The notes under the pieces are model-generated. The model made no database searches. It worked only from the letters and a program-made list of their open reading frames with translations, and was not told the origin of the DNA. Below are positions 23,934 through 32,915 of a stretch of 64,000 nt of DNA, piece after piece (the first letter of the stretch is position 1; each line of letters starts with the position of its first letter). The DNA is taken from positions 62,001-126,000 of the forward strand of contig DAHUYQ010000024.1 in the NCBI GenBank assembly GCA_027315115.1, written 5' to 3'. The stretch comes from Solirubrobacterales bacterium (GTDB lineage Bacteria; Actinomycetota; Thermoleophilia; Solirubrobacterales; Solirubrobacteraceae). Both the position numbers and the translations under genes were made by a program.

Positions 23934-25079
23934 TCAGAGATCGGTTGCGAGCCGCAGCCCCGCGAAGATCTGGCGTCGCTGCGGCAGGTCCCAGTTGCGA
24001 AATGTGCGCGTCGCGACGCGCCTGTCTGCTGCGAAGGAGCCGCCGCGCAGCACGCGGTAGCCCCGGTCGAAGAACACCTCCGAATACTCGCGGTAAGGGT
24101 GGGCGACGAAGCCCGGATATGCTCTGAGCTCGCTGCTCGTCCACTCCCAGACCTCGCCGACGCCGGCCAGCGCCGCCGTCGTGGCCGCGCACTCCCACTC
24201 GGCCTCGCTCGGCAGTCGCGCGCCCCTGGAGGTGGCCATGGCCTGTGCCTCGTGGAAGCTCAGGTGGCAGGCCGGCGCGCCGTCCTCGCCGAGACCTGCG
24301 CGCGGGTCGGCGGCGCTCTCCAGCTCCTGCAGCCATGCCCAGCCGGCGTCGGACCACCACTCCCTGCGCTCGTAGCCGCCCTGGTCGCGAAACTGCCGCC
24401 ACTGCGCGTTGCTGACCGGCAGCCGGGCGATGCGGAAGGCGTCGAGAGCGACCCGGTGGCGCCGGCGCTCGTTGTCGTAGGCGAAATCGACCGAGCCCGC
24501 TTTCCCCGCCCCGCCGGCGCCCATCTCAAAGCTGCCAGCTTCGAGCTCCAGCCACTCCGGTCCGGCTTCCATGCCGGCTGGCAGTGAGGGCCCCTGTGGC
24601 CACTCCGGCGGCAGCAGGCCGGCGATGGACAGCGTCTGCAGCATCGTCTCGGTGTGCTGGAGCTCGTGGCGCAGCACCATCTCGTGCAGCGTGCCGTCGC
24701 CCACGCCTGCCTCCAGGGTCAGCGAGCGCACGCGCTCGCGCACCTGCGCCATGTGGGCCAGCGTCGCGGCGGTGTCGAGCAGCTCCACATCCCCGCGGAT
24801 CGCACGCGGGGTCTCGAAGGCGTCATAGACGGCGGCTAGATCCGGTCGCAGCAGCGGCACGCCCGCGTGCCGGTGCGCGAGCCAGAGGTCTTCGTAGGCG
24901 GCGATATGGGCCAGATCCCACACCAGCGGGCTCATGATCGGCGAATGGACCCGCTCCAGCTCCGCGGCGCCGAGGTGCCCTACGAGCCGGTGGGTGCGCG
25001 CACGAACCTCTTCGAGGTCCGCGACGACGTCCTGCGCGCCAACCTCCGGCGCGATGGTCTTGATGGCGCTCTCGACCAT
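23934..25079 (-). CDS. egtB: Ergothioneine sulfoxide synthase EgtB
   Basis: The 381-residue non-haem iron enzyme joins hercynine to a thiol using oxygen. An N-terminal DinB-like domain holds the iron ligands: His in WDLAHIAAYEDLW and the pair in LRHELQHTETM. A C-terminal formylglycine-generating-enzyme-like domain follows (FEMGAGG; RLPSEAEWECAA; VLRGGSFAADRRVATRTFRNWDLP; FAGLRLA). It lies directly upstream of egtD. The genes egtA, egtC and egtE, which accompany these in mycobacteria, are not in the window. The thiol donor (gamma-glutamylcysteine or cysteine) therefore cannot be decided here. Confidence 0.94.
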   Translation of the reverse strand: MVESAIKTIAPEVGAQDVVADLEEVRARTHRLVGHLGAAELERVHSPIMSPLVWDLAHIAAYEDLWLAHRHAGVPLLRPDLAAVYDAFETPRAIRGDVELLDTAATLAHMAQVRERVRSLTLEAGVGDGTLHEMVLRHELQHTETMLQTLSIAGLLPPEWPQGPSLPAGMEAGPEWLELEAGSFEMGAGGAGKAGSVDFAYDNERRRHRVALDAFRIARLPVSNAQWRQFRDQGGYERREWWSDAGWAWLQELESAADPRAGLGEDGAPACHLSFHEAQAMATSRGARLPSEAEWECAATTAALAGVGEVWEWTSSELRAYPGFVAHPYREYSEVFFDRGYRVLRGGSFAADRRVATRTFRNWDLPQRRQIFAGLRLATDL

Positions 25080-25120
25080 TGCTGCCTGCTCACTCTACGA
25101 CGCGAGCGCGTGATTCCGGC

Positions 25121-25729
25121 TCACCCGCCTTCGTTCCATCGCTTCAGCGCACCCGCACCGTGTTCATATCCGAGCACGCTGACCGCGCCTGTGCCGAGCA
25201 TCAACCGCGCTCCAAGCGCCGGCTCGGCCGCGATCCAGCGGGCGGCGAGCACCCGCAGGATGTGGCCGTGAGCGAAGATCGCGGCCTGTCCGTGCAGCGA
25301 CTGCAAGCCCGCGATCACGGTGTCGGCGCGGGCGCCGACCTCGGCGGCGCTCTCGCCGCCGGGGCAGCCGTCGCGCCACAGGCTCCAGCCGGGCCGGCGC
25401 TCCCTGATCTCCTGCGTGGTCAGACCCTCGTAATCGCCGTAGTCCCACTCGACGAGCTGATCGACGATCTGCGCCTGCGCGTTCAGCGCGCAGATCTCGC
25501 ATGTTTCCCGTGCCCGGCGCAGCGGGCTGGTCAGGACGCGCTCGAAGCTCCGGCCCTCCAGCCTGCGCGCGGTCTGCCTGGCGGCCTCCCGGCCGGCAAT
25601 GCTCAGCGGCAGGTCGCTGAGGCCAGTGTGCCTGCCCGTCACGCTCCACTCGGTCGCGGCGTGCCGCACCAGCAGCACCTGCGGAGGCAGATCCCGAGCC
25701 GGGTCGCCTGTGCCTGCGCCTGTGTTCAC
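25121..25729 (-). CDS. Histidine phosphatase family protein
   Basis: The 202-residue protein belongs to the phosphoglycerate mutase-like phosphatases. The catalytic His is in VLLVRHAATEW (RHAA instead of the usual RHGE/Q). The proton-donor Glu region is VEWDYGDYEGLTTQEI and the second His is in IFAHGHILRVL. It is the last gene of the pentose phosphate operon and overlaps pgl by four bases. The position suggests a sugar phosphate or phosphogluconate-related substrate, but this is inference. Confidence 0.88.
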   Translation of the reverse strand: MNTGAGTGDPARDLPPQVLLVRHAATEWSVTGRHTGLSDLPLSIAGREAARQTARRLEGRSFERVLTSPLRRARETCEICALNAQAQIVDQLVEWDYGDYEGLTTQEIRERRPGWSLWRDGCPGGESAAEVGARADTVIAGLQSLHGQAAIFAHGHILRVLAARWIAAEPALGARLMLGTGAVSVLGYEHGAGALKRWNEGG

Positions 25730-26451
25730 GGCAGCGGCGCCGCCGGCGCGGCGCTGTCGTCGACGATCACCGTCAGCCGCTCCCGCACCAGCAGGCTCGC
25801 CGGCACATGCCTGGTCGGCGTGGCGAGCGCCGCGCTGATCGCGTCGGCCTTGCTCGCGCCGGTGGCCAGCAGCACGCAGCGTCCTGCGGCGCGCAGCACC
25901 GAGAGGCTCAGGGTGATCCGCTCAGGCGGCGGCTTGGGCGAGTCGTGGACGGCCAGGCAGAGCTCCCCCTCCGGCGCGTCGAGAGTGGGCGCGCCCGGGA
26001 ACAGCGAGGCGACGTGGCCGTCCGGCCCGACGCCGAGCACGATCAGATCCAGGCACGGCACAGGCGTCTGCGCGTCCTTCCCGAGCTGCTCTTGGAGCTC
26101 CTGCGCGTACCGGCGTGCTCCCTCATCGGGGCCGAGCTCGCCCCGCATGCGGTGAACCGCCGCCGGCTGTGCCGGCAGCCGATCGAGCAACGTCTGTGCC
26201 GCCATCCGGTAGTTGCTGTGCTCGTCCTGCGGCGGCACGCAGCGCTCGTCGGCGAACCACACCTCGACCGTCTCCCAGCCCTCCATCTCCTGCGCCAGCA
26301 GCTCGTAGGTGCGCTGCGGGGTGCCGCCGCCGCTCAGCGCCAGATGAGCACGACCGCGCTGCTCGATCGCGCGGCGCAGGTGCGTTGCGATCTCGCGTGC
26401 GGCCCTGGCCGCCACCGCCTCCGGGTCCGCGAGGGTCGTGATTCGCGTCAT
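25726..26451 (-). CDS. pgl: 6-phosphogluconolactonase
   Basis: The 241-residue enzyme hydrolyses 6-phosphogluconolactone to 6-phosphogluconate. Family segments are LALSGGGTPQRTYELL, WFADERCVPPQDEHSNYRM and DLIVLGVGPDGHVASLFPG, with the catalytic His in GPDGH. The size matches the DevB type. It overlaps opcA upstream and the phosphatase gene downstream by four bases each, so the set is translationally coupled. Confidence 0.95.
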   Translation of the reverse strand: MTRITTLADPEAVAARAAREIATHLRRAIEQRGRAHLALSGGGTPQRTYELLAQEMEGWETVEVWFADERCVPPQDEHSNYRMAAQTLLDRLPAQPAAVHRMRGELGPDEGARRYAQELQEQLGKDAQTPVPCLDLIVLGVGPDGHVASLFPGAPTLDAPEGELCLAVHDSPKPPPERITLSLSVLRAAGRCVLLATGASKADAISAALATPTRHVPASLLVRERLTVIVDDSAAPAAPLP

Positions 26452-27524
26452 GGCGCCATCTCCGATGCGCAGTGCAGCGCCGGTCGGTAGGTCGGGTCGC
26501 GCAGCAGCGCTTGTCTGATGCCCTCGCCGAGTATGCCGCCCTCACCGCGTGAGGCGCCGAGAATCGTCCACTGCAGCTCGGCGCCGCCCCGCCCGCTGCG
26601 GCGGGTGTGCAGGCCGCCCGGACCGCGTTCGAAGCTCACCTTGCGCCCGGATGATGTCTCGATGCTCACACCGGCCAGCCCGCGCTCCTGCTGCATGGGA
26701 GCGCTGCGCAGGTCGAGCGTGATCTCGCCCTTGCGGGCCCGCGCCTTGCCGCGCAGCGAGTCGCCGTGTGCGATGAACCTGCCCACCTGCCAGCTCAGGC
26801 GCGCGGAGATCCAGCCGGCCAGCAGCAGGGCGACGACTGTCGAGTCGGGATGGTGGGTGACCTGCACCGAGGCGATGCTCCCAAGTTCCGCTCTCCGCCC
26901 GGGCGGGTCGAACGCGGTGGCGATCCGCTCGCGCCACGGGGTGCTGCGCAGCCATGCCAGGTCCACCACGTATGCGCGCTCGCCGAGCTGCAGGGCTCGT
27001 TCGATGGCCTCGTGGCAGTCCGGTTCGTCCACCGAGTCCAGCAGCACGGCCTGCGTGAGTGGCAGGAGCGCGTCGATCGCCTCTGGGTGGCCGTGTGGCG
27101 ACCAGAGCACCGTCGGCATGTCGCTGACCACCAGCGGGTCCGCGATCGTCGGCAGGTCGTCGAGGTGCGCTTCTCCGATCTCCACGACGATCGTCTCGCG
27201 CAGCACCGCCGTCTCGCCAGGTCCCGGCTGGACGGGGGCGATGCTCGCGCGCGCGTCGAGCCGGTCGCGCCGCGGGTCGTAGGCGAGCACGAGCAGGCGC
27301 GATGCGTGGTAGCGGCCGACGGCTCGCATCCTGTTTGCGATCTCGCCGGTCCAGGCCTTCTCCACGAAGGCGATCATGTTCAGCGCGCGCCCCGGCGCGA
27401 CGCCGTCCGTTTCGGCATGGCGTTGCGCCAGCAGCCCTCGCAGCGCCGCTTCGATCTCGTCGGGGCTCGTGTCTTGGCCGACCCAGACGGAGTCGCCGTG
27501 CAGGGAATCGCTTTCCTCGGCCAT
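26448..27524 (-). CDS. opcA: Glucose-6-phosphate dehydrogenase assembly protein OpcA
   Basis: The 358-residue protein resembles OpcA, which in cyanobacteria and actinobacteria promotes assembly and redox activation of glucose-6-phosphate dehydrogenase. Recognisable parts are NMIAFVEKAW and PHGHPEAIDALLPLTQAVLLDS, followed by YVVDLAWLRSTPWRERIA and the C-terminal RKGEITLDLRS. The gene overlaps zwf by one base (start 27524) and pgl by four. It is a strong marker for an actinobacterial host. Confidence 0.92.
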   Translation of the reverse strand: MAEESDSLHGDSVWVGQDTSPDEIEAALRGLLAQRHAETDGVAPGRALNMIAFVEKAWTGEIANRMRAVGRYHASRLLVLAYDPRRDRLDARASIAPVQPGPGETAVLRETIVVEIGEAHLDDLPTIADPLVVSDMPTVLWSPHGHPEAIDALLPLTQAVLLDSVDEPDCHEAIERALQLGERAYVVDLAWLRSTPWRERIATAFDPPGRRAELGSIASVQVTHHPDSTVVALLLAGWISARLSWQVGRFIAHGDSLRGKARARKGEITLDLRSAPMQQERGLAGVSIETSSGRKVSFERGPGGLHTRRSGRGGAELQWTILGASRGEGGILGEGIRQALLRDPTYRPALHCASEMAP

Positions 27525-29098
27525 CAGATCGTGCGCCAGCCCTGTCCCTCGCGCATCATCTCGCGCGCCTCCGTCGGTCCCTGGGAGCCCGCTTCGTACT
27601 GCGGCAGCGGATGCGGGGCGGGTGTGGCTTCCCAGGATTTGAGGACCGGGTCGCAGATCTGCCACTGCGCCTCCACCTCGTCGTTGCGGGTGAAGAGCGT
27701 CGCGTCGCCGCGCATCGCGTCGATGATCAGCCGCTCGTACGCCTCCGGGGACTGCGAGAGGAACGAGGTGCCGTAGAGGAACTCCATGTTCACAGGGCGG
27801 ATCACCATCCGCGTGCCCGGGATCTTCGCGCCGAGCTGCAACGAGACGCCCTCGTTGGGCTGCACCGTGAGCACGAGCTGGTTGGGCCGCACCCCCAGCG
27901 ACCCCTCGCGGCTGAAGGCGAGATGGGGGACCGGCTTGAGCGTGATCGCGATCTCGGTGACCTTGCGAGCCAGGCGCTTGCCGGCGCGCAGGTAGAACGG
28001 CACGCCGGCCCAACGCCAGTTGTCGACTTCCAGGCGCAGCGCGGCGAAGGTCTCGGTGTGGGAATCCGCGGCGACGCCCTCCTCTTCGAGATAGCCCGGC
28101 ACGTCCTGGCCGCCGGCGTGCCCGGCCGCGTACTGCGCCCTGACTGCGATCTCGCCCACCTCCTCCGGGGTCGGCGTGCGAATCGAGCGCAGCACCTTCA
28201 CCTTCTCGTTGCGGACCTCCTCGGCGCTGAAGCGCGCCGGCGGCTCCATCGCCACGTGGCAGAGAAGCTGCAGCATGTGGTTCTGGATCAGGTCGCGCAG
28301 GGCGCCGGCGCGGTCGTAGTAGCCCGCGCGCCCTTCGATGCCGATGTCCTCGGCGGCGGTGATCTGGATGTTGTCGATGTAGTTGCGGTTCCACAGCGGC
28401 TCGAACATGCCGTTGGCGAACCGGAACGCCATCATGTTCTGGACGGTCTCCTTGCCCAGGTAGTGGTCGATGCGGAAGACCTGGGGCTCCTCGAAGACCG
28501 AGAGCACGCGCCGGTTGAGGTCCATCGCCTCGGCCAGGGAGGTGCCGAACGGCTTCTCGATGATCACGCGAACCCTCTGCCCGTCTTGCGGCGCGCCGTC
28601 CTCCTCGGCGCGCCCGGCAAGCCCTTGGCGCCCGAGGGCCTCGATGATCACCGGGAAGAAGGTGGGCGCCGTGGAGAGGTAGAACATGCGCGCAAGCGGT
28701 TCGCCGGCGGCGCGCTCGAACTCGTCGAGCTCTCTCGCAAGCCTTTCGTAGACGGAGTCGTCGTCGAAGACCCCGGGCACGTACTTGACCTGTTCGAGCA
28801 GCCCCTCCAGCACGTTCTTGTCGGGACTGCGCCTGGAGAAGCGGCGGATCGCCTGCTCGCACTCGGCCCTGTAGTCCTCATGCGGCTTCTCGCGCCGGGA
28901 GACTCCGATCAGATGGAAGCGCTCGGGGAGCGCGCCCTCGTGGGCGAGGTTGTAGAGGGCGGGCAGCAGCTTGCGGCGGGCGAGATCGCCCGTCGCGCCG
29001 AAGATCACCATCGTCGTGGACGGCACGGGCAGACGCTCCAGCCCTTCGACGAGCGGGTTGACCTCGCCGTCAGGCGGTGCGGCGGTGAGGACGCTCAT
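27524..29098 (-). CDS. zwf: Glucose-6-phosphate 1-dehydrogenase
   Basis: The 524-residue enzyme oxidises glucose 6-phosphate with NADP, the entry to the oxidative pentose phosphate pathway. The dinucleotide site is IFGATGDLARRKLLPALY. The catalytic motif is FRIDHYLGKETVQNMM and the phosphate-binding loop is VIIEKPFGTSL. GVPFYLRAGKRLARK is the conserved late segment. It overlaps gnd upstream and opcA downstream. Confidence 0.97.
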   Translation of the reverse strand: MSVLTAAPPDGEVNPLVEGLERLPVPSTTMVIFGATGDLARRKLLPALYNLAHEGALPERFHLIGVSRREKPHEDYRAECEQAIRRFSRRSPDKNVLEGLLEQVKYVPGVFDDDSVYERLARELDEFERAAGEPLARMFYLSTAPTFFPVIIEALGRQGLAGRAEEDGAPQDGQRVRVIIEKPFGTSLAEAMDLNRRVLSVFEEPQVFRIDHYLGKETVQNMMAFRFANGMFEPLWNRNYIDNIQITAAEDIGIEGRAGYYDRAGALRDLIQNHMLQLLCHVAMEPPARFSAEEVRNEKVKVLRSIRTPTPEEVGEIAVRAQYAAGHAGGQDVPGYLEEEGVAADSHTETFAALRLEVDNWRWAGVPFYLRAGKRLARKVTEIAITLKPVPHLAFSREGSLGVRPNQLVLTVQPNEGVSLQLGAKIPGTRMVIRPVNMEFLYGTSFLSQSPEAYERLIIDAMRGDATLFTRNDEVEAQWQICDPVLKSWEATPAPHPLPQYEAGSQGPTEAREMMREGQGWRTI

Positions 29099-30120
29099 CG
29101 CTTTGCGGAGCTCCTTGCCTTCGCTGCCGCGGGCTTCGCGGCGCGGCGCGAGCGGCTGCCGTTCTTGCGTTGCCCCGCCGCGCCCGCGCTCTTGACAGCG
29201 TGCCCGCCGAACTGGTTGCGCAGCGCCGCCAGCAGCCGGTGGGCGAAGTCGCCGTTGCCGCGCGAGGAGAAGCGCTCGTAGAGCGAGGCGGTGATCACCG
29301 GCGTGGGTACGTCATGTGCCGTTGCGTCCTCGATCGTCCAACGGCCCTCACCGGAATCCTCGGTGTAGCCCTCGATCTCGGCCAGGGCGTTGCCGTCAGC
29401 TTCGAACGCGCGCGCGGCCAGCTCGCAGAGCCAGGAGCGCACGACCGAGCCCTGCCCCCAGAGGTGGGCGATCTTCGCGTTGTCGAGCTCGTACTCGCAC
29501 TTGTCGAAGAGGTCGAAGCCCTCCGCGTAGGCCTGCATCAGCCCGTACTCGACGCCGTTGTGGACCATCTTCACGTAGTGCCCGGCGCCGGCCGGCCCGA
29601 AATGCATCCACCCGCGCGGCCCGATCGCCGCGATGCTCTGCTCGTTGGTCGCGGGCGCCAGCACGTCGAGGATCGGCGCCAGCCGTTTGACCGCCACAGG
29701 CGGGCCCCCGACCATCATGCAGTAGCCGACCGTAAGCCCCCAGACTCCGCCGGAGGTGCCCACGTCGACGTAGTGGATGCCGAGCTTTCCCATCTCGGCG
29801 GCACGCCGCTTGTCGTCGGTCCACTTCGAGTTGCCGCCGTCGATGATCGTGTCGCCGCGCTGCAGCAGCTTGGAGAGCTTCTGGACGGTCTGTTCGGTCG
29901 GATCGCCGGCCGGCACCATGATCCAGATCAGCCGTGGCGGGGCGAGCTGCTTGACCAGGCCGGCGAGCGAGCCGGCGCCGTTGGCGCCATTGGCGACCGC
30001 CTGCTGCACCGCGGCCTTGTCAAAGTCGAAGGCCACCACCTCGTGGTCGGAGTCCCTTCTGATGCGGTGAACCATGTTCCCGCCCATCTTGCCCAGCCCG
30101 ACGAATCCGATCTGCGTCAC
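29095..30120 (-). CDS. gnd: 6-phosphogluconate dehydrogenase (decarboxylating), short form
   Basis: The 341-residue enzyme oxidatively decarboxylates 6-phosphogluconate to ribulose 5-phosphate. It shows FVGLGKMGGNMVHRI, DGGNSKWTDDKR, VDVGTSGGVWGLTVGYCMMVGG and the catalytic GAGHYVKMVHNGVEYGLMQ. At this length it belongs to the short subgroup that lacks the large C-terminal part of E. coli Gnd. A Lys/Ala/Ser-rich tail of about 35 residues follows the enzyme. The GTG at 30120 has GAGGAGG upstream; longer in-frame extensions are Arg/Pro-rich and unlikely. Confidence 0.93.
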   Translation of the reverse strand: MTQIGFVGLGKMGGNMVHRIRRDSDHEVVAFDFDKAAVQQAVANGANGAGSLAGLVKQLAPPRLIWIMVPAGDPTEQTVQKLSKLLQRGDTIIDGGNSKWTDDKRRAAEMGKLGIHYVDVGTSGGVWGLTVGYCMMVGGPPVAVKRLAPILDVLAPATNEQSIAAIGPRGWMHFGPAGAGHYVKMVHNGVEYGLMQAYAEGFDLFDKCEYELDNAKIAHLWGQGSVVRSWLCELAARAFEADGNALAEIEGYTEDSGEGRWTIEDATAHDVPTPVITASLYERFSSRGNGDFAHRLLAALRNQFGGHAVKSAGAAGQRKNGSRSRRAAKPAAAKARSSAKR

Positions 30121-30154
30121 AGAGCCTCCTCGATCGTGGTCCTCTGATGGTCTC

Positions 30155-31792
30155 TCAAAGCGTGCGCTCGCGGACCCTGGCCGCCAGTGCGTGCAGGGCC
30201 GCCGCGGGATCTTCCTCGGCAATGGTCAGGCGCCCGGCCGCAAGCCCATGGGCGCGCAGCGTCCGCAGGTCACCGTCGGCCTGCGCATGCTCCAGAGAGG
30301 TGAACGTGTAAGCCTTCCCCGGCACGGCAACGTCGGGCCCGCTGTCATGCAGCAGTTGCAGGAACCGTCCGGTTGGCGGCCCGCCCTTGTGGAACTGGCC
30401 CGTGGAGTGCAGGAAGCGGGGGCCGTAGCCGAAGGTCGTGGTCGCCTGCGTGGCGCTCATGATCGCCTCGCGGAGTTCGGAGACCGCTGCATCGATCTCC
30501 GGCGAGGGGGTCATGTAGCCCATCAGCGCCACGTAGGAGGGAGGGGCTGCCTCGTCCAGCAGGCCGCGCAGCTCCTCCGGCGTCGCGTCGGCCGGTGGCG
30601 CGGGCTCCTGGCCGGCTTCGATTGCCGCCAGCACCTCGCCCGTCGCGTCCTTGGCCTCCTGGACGTTGGGCTGGTCGAAGGGGTTGATCGAGAGGCCCCA
30701 CCCGGCGGCCGCGACGCACAGCTCCGCGAGCATGAAGACGCGCCCGAGATCTCGCGGTCCCTGTGTCGGCAACGTGATCAGCGGGTGCCCGGCGGCAGCC
30801 AGCGCCTGTGCGGCGGCATCGGTGCCGGGGTCCGGGCTCGCGAGGTCGGTGATGTGCAGGAAGACGCGGTCGGCGCCATAGCTCTCGGGGCCGAGCACCG
30901 GCTCCTCGGCGACGGGCAGGATGCCCTTTCCGTGCTTGCCGGTGGACTCCGCGAAGAGCTGCTCCAGCCAGAGCCCAAGCCCGTCCAGCGAGGCGGGGGC
31001 GATGATGGTGAGCTTGTCGCGGCCGGCTTCGGCCAGCGCGCTCAGCGCGGCGCCCAGCCACAGCCAGGCGGGGTGCTCGGAGCCGTCGAGCGGAGTCTCC
31101 CAGGCTGCAGCCGCGCCCGCCAGCAACGCCCTCGTGTCCGCGCCGGCGAGCGCGGCGGGCACGATGCCGAACGGCGAGAGCGCGCTGTAGCGCCCGCCGA
31201 TGTCCGGGTCGCCGTGGAAGACGCGTCGGAAGCCGTGCGCGCCGGCCAGCCGCTCCAGCCCGCTGCCCGGGTCAGTGATCGCGGCGAAGCGGTCGCCATC
31301 GGGCACGACGCTCCAGAAGTGGGCGAACATCGAGAGCGGCTCGATCGTGCCGCCGGACTTGGAGGAGACGAGGAAGAGCGTGCGTCCCGGGTCGATTGCG
31401 CGCTGGATCTCCAGCACTGCTCCGGCGTTCGTGGAGTCAAGCACGTGCAGCGTCGGGAAGCCATCACGGGGGCCGAAGGTGCGCCTTATCACCTCCGGGG
31501 CGAGCGAGGAGCCGCCCATTCCCAGCACCACGGCGTGCTCGGTGCCATCCGCGGCCAGCTCGGTGGCGAAGGAGATCAGGTCATCCAAGCCGGGAAGCAT
31601 CCTCTCGGCGATCGTCAGCCATCCGAGCCTGTTTGCGACCTCCGGCGTGCCAGCCGGCCCCCACAGAGCCGCGTCCGCCGCCCGCACGCGGCTCTGAACG
31701 CACTGTTCGGCGGCACGCGCGATCTGTGAGGCGACGGGCGCCCCCAGGTCCTCGGGGATCAGCGCTCGCACGGGGAGGTGGCCGTCGCTCAC
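30155..31792 (-). CDS. pgi: Glucose-6-phosphate isomerase domain protein
   Basis: The 545-residue protein matches the isomerase half of the bifunctional transaldolase/phosphoglucose isomerase found in some actinobacteria and cyanobacteria. Sugar-isomerase segments are HAVVLGMGGSSLAPEVIRRTFG, LHVLDSTNAG, LFLVSSKSGGTIEPLSMFA and GWGLSINPFDQPNVQEAKDAT. No transaldolase domain precedes it. The GTG at 31792 is chosen because a TACGAT hexamer ends exactly seven bases upstream, which fits a leaderless mRNA; a GTG at 31798 is the alternative. It is the first gene of the pentose phosphate operon. Confidence 0.88.
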   Translation of the reverse strand: MSDGHLPVRALIPEDLGAPVASQIARAAEQCVQSRVRAADAALWGPAGTPEVANRLGWLTIAERMLPGLDDLISFATELAADGTEHAVVLGMGGSSLAPEVIRRTFGPRDGFPTLHVLDSTNAGAVLEIQRAIDPGRTLFLVSSKSGGTIEPLSMFAHFWSVVPDGDRFAAITDPGSGLERLAGAHGFRRVFHGDPDIGGRYSALSPFGIVPAALAGADTRALLAGAAAAWETPLDGSEHPAWLWLGAALSALAEAGRDKLTIIAPASLDGLGLWLEQLFAESTGKHGKGILPVAEEPVLGPESYGADRVFLHITDLASPDPGTDAAAQALAAAGHPLITLPTQGPRDLGRVFMLAELCVAAAGWGLSINPFDQPNVQEAKDATGEVLAAIEAGQEPAPPADATPEELRGLLDEAAPPSYVALMGYMTPSPEIDAAVSELREAIMSATQATTTFGYGPRFLHSTGQFHKGGPPTGRFLQLLHDSGPDVAVPGKAYTFTSLEHAQADGDLRTLRAHGLAAGRLTIAEEDPAAALHALAARVRERTL

Positions 31793-31799
31793 ATGCACG

Positions 31800-31843
31800 A
31801 TCGTAGTCGCAGGGGGCGTTGGCGCGCTGCGTTGGTGTAGCTT
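31800..31843. promoter_or_regulatory. Divergent leaderless promoters of pgi and glpX
   Basis: On the minus strand TACGAT (31805 to 31800) ends seven bases before the pgi GTG. On the plus strand TAGCTT (31838-31843) ends seven bases before the glpX TTG. Neither gene has a Shine-Dalgarno site. Both fit transcription starting at the first base of the start codon. Confidence 0.5.
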
Positions 31844-31850
31844 TGCGGCC

Positions 31851-32855
31851 TTGAGCGCCGAGCAGGGACACAACCATCCCGATCGCAACCTCGCCCTGGA
31901 GCTGGTGCGGGTGACCGAGGCGGCCGCCCTGGCGACGGCGCCGCTTGTCGGGCGCGGGGACAAGGAGGCCGCCGACCAGGCGGCGGTCGACGGCATGCGA
32001 TACATGCTGCACTCGGTCCAGATGGACGGGGTGGTGGTGATCGGCGAGGGAGAGAAGGACGAGGCGCCGATGCTCTACAACGGCGAGCACATCGGCGATG
32101 GCTCTCCGCCGCAGGTCGACATCGCCGTCGACCCGCTCGAGGGCACGACCCTGGCCGCCCACGGCATGCCGAGCGCGCTTGCGGTGATCGCGCTCTCCGA
32201 GCGCGGCACGATGTTCGACCCGGGCCCCTGCGTCTACATGGAGAAGATGGCCGGGTCCGCGGAGATCGCCGACCTGCTCGACCTAGACCGCCCGCTCGGG
32301 GAGACCGTGAAGCTGATCGCCGACCGCAAGGGGCACGCGGTCGGGGACGTGATGGTCGTCGTGCTGGACCGCCCCCGCCACGAGCAGGGCATCGCCGAGA
32401 TCCGCGCCGCCGGCGCGCGCGTGCGCCTGATCGCCCACGGCGACGTCTCCGCCGCGTTGCTGGCGGTCACGCACCGCTCTCCCGTGGACCTGCTCTGGGG
32501 CATCGGCGGCACGCCCGAGGGCGTGATCTCCGCCTGCGCGGTCAAGTGCATCGGCGGGCAGCTTCTCGGGCGCCTGTGGCCGCGCGACGAGGATGAGCGC
32601 ACGGCGGCGGTGAACGCCGGATACGACCTGCAGAAGGTGTTGGACTGCGAGGATCTCGTCAAAGGCGAAAACGTCTTCTTCTCGGCCACCGGCGTCACCG
32701 ACGGGGACGTGCTGCAGGGGGTGCGCTACCCGCGAGCCGGGGGCGCCACGACCGAATCGCTCGTGATGCGCGGTCGCTCGAACACCGTGCGCCGCATCCA
32801 CGCCGAGCACGACCGCGAGAAGCTGCGCGCGCTGCGCGGCGGGCGCGCGATCTGA
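31851..32855 (+). CDS. glpX: Fructose-1,6-bisphosphatase class II
   Basis: The 334-residue enzyme hydrolyses fructose 1,6-bisphosphate in gluconeogenesis and in supply of hexose to the pentose phosphate genes next door. Metal-binding motifs of the GlpX class are present: VVVIGEGEKDEAPML and DIAVDPLEGTT. LLWGIGGTPEGVISACAVKCIGG contains the second conserved loop. The start is TTG without a ribosome site, seven bases after a TAGCTT hexamer. It is divergent from pgi. Confidence 0.95.
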   Translation: MSAEQGHNHPDRNLALELVRVTEAAALATAPLVGRGDKEAADQAAVDGMRYMLHSVQMDGVVVIGEGEKDEAPMLYNGEHIGDGSPPQVDIAVDPLEGTTLAAHGMPSALAVIALSERGTMFDPGPCVYMEKMAGSAEIADLLDLDRPLGETVKLIADRKGHAVGDVMVVVLDRPRHEQGIAEIRAAGARVRLIAHGDVSAALLAVTHRSPVDLLWGIGGTPEGVISACAVKCIGGQLLGRLWPRDEDERTAAVNAGYDLQKVLDCEDLVKGENVFFSATGVTDGDVLQGVRYPRAGGATTESLVMRGRSNTVRRIHAEHDREKLRALRGGRAI

Positions 32856-32915
32856 GCGGGGCCCGCGGCGCGAATGCGCCCGAGCGAGCGCGGCTCACGC
32901 GCCGCGAGGCGCAGC

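Noticed and set aside
26448-28862. An 804-residue minus-strand frame suggesting a giant OpcA fusion
   Set aside because: The upstream part is a shadow of zwf with biased composition. OpcA starts at 27524, overlapping the zwf stop.
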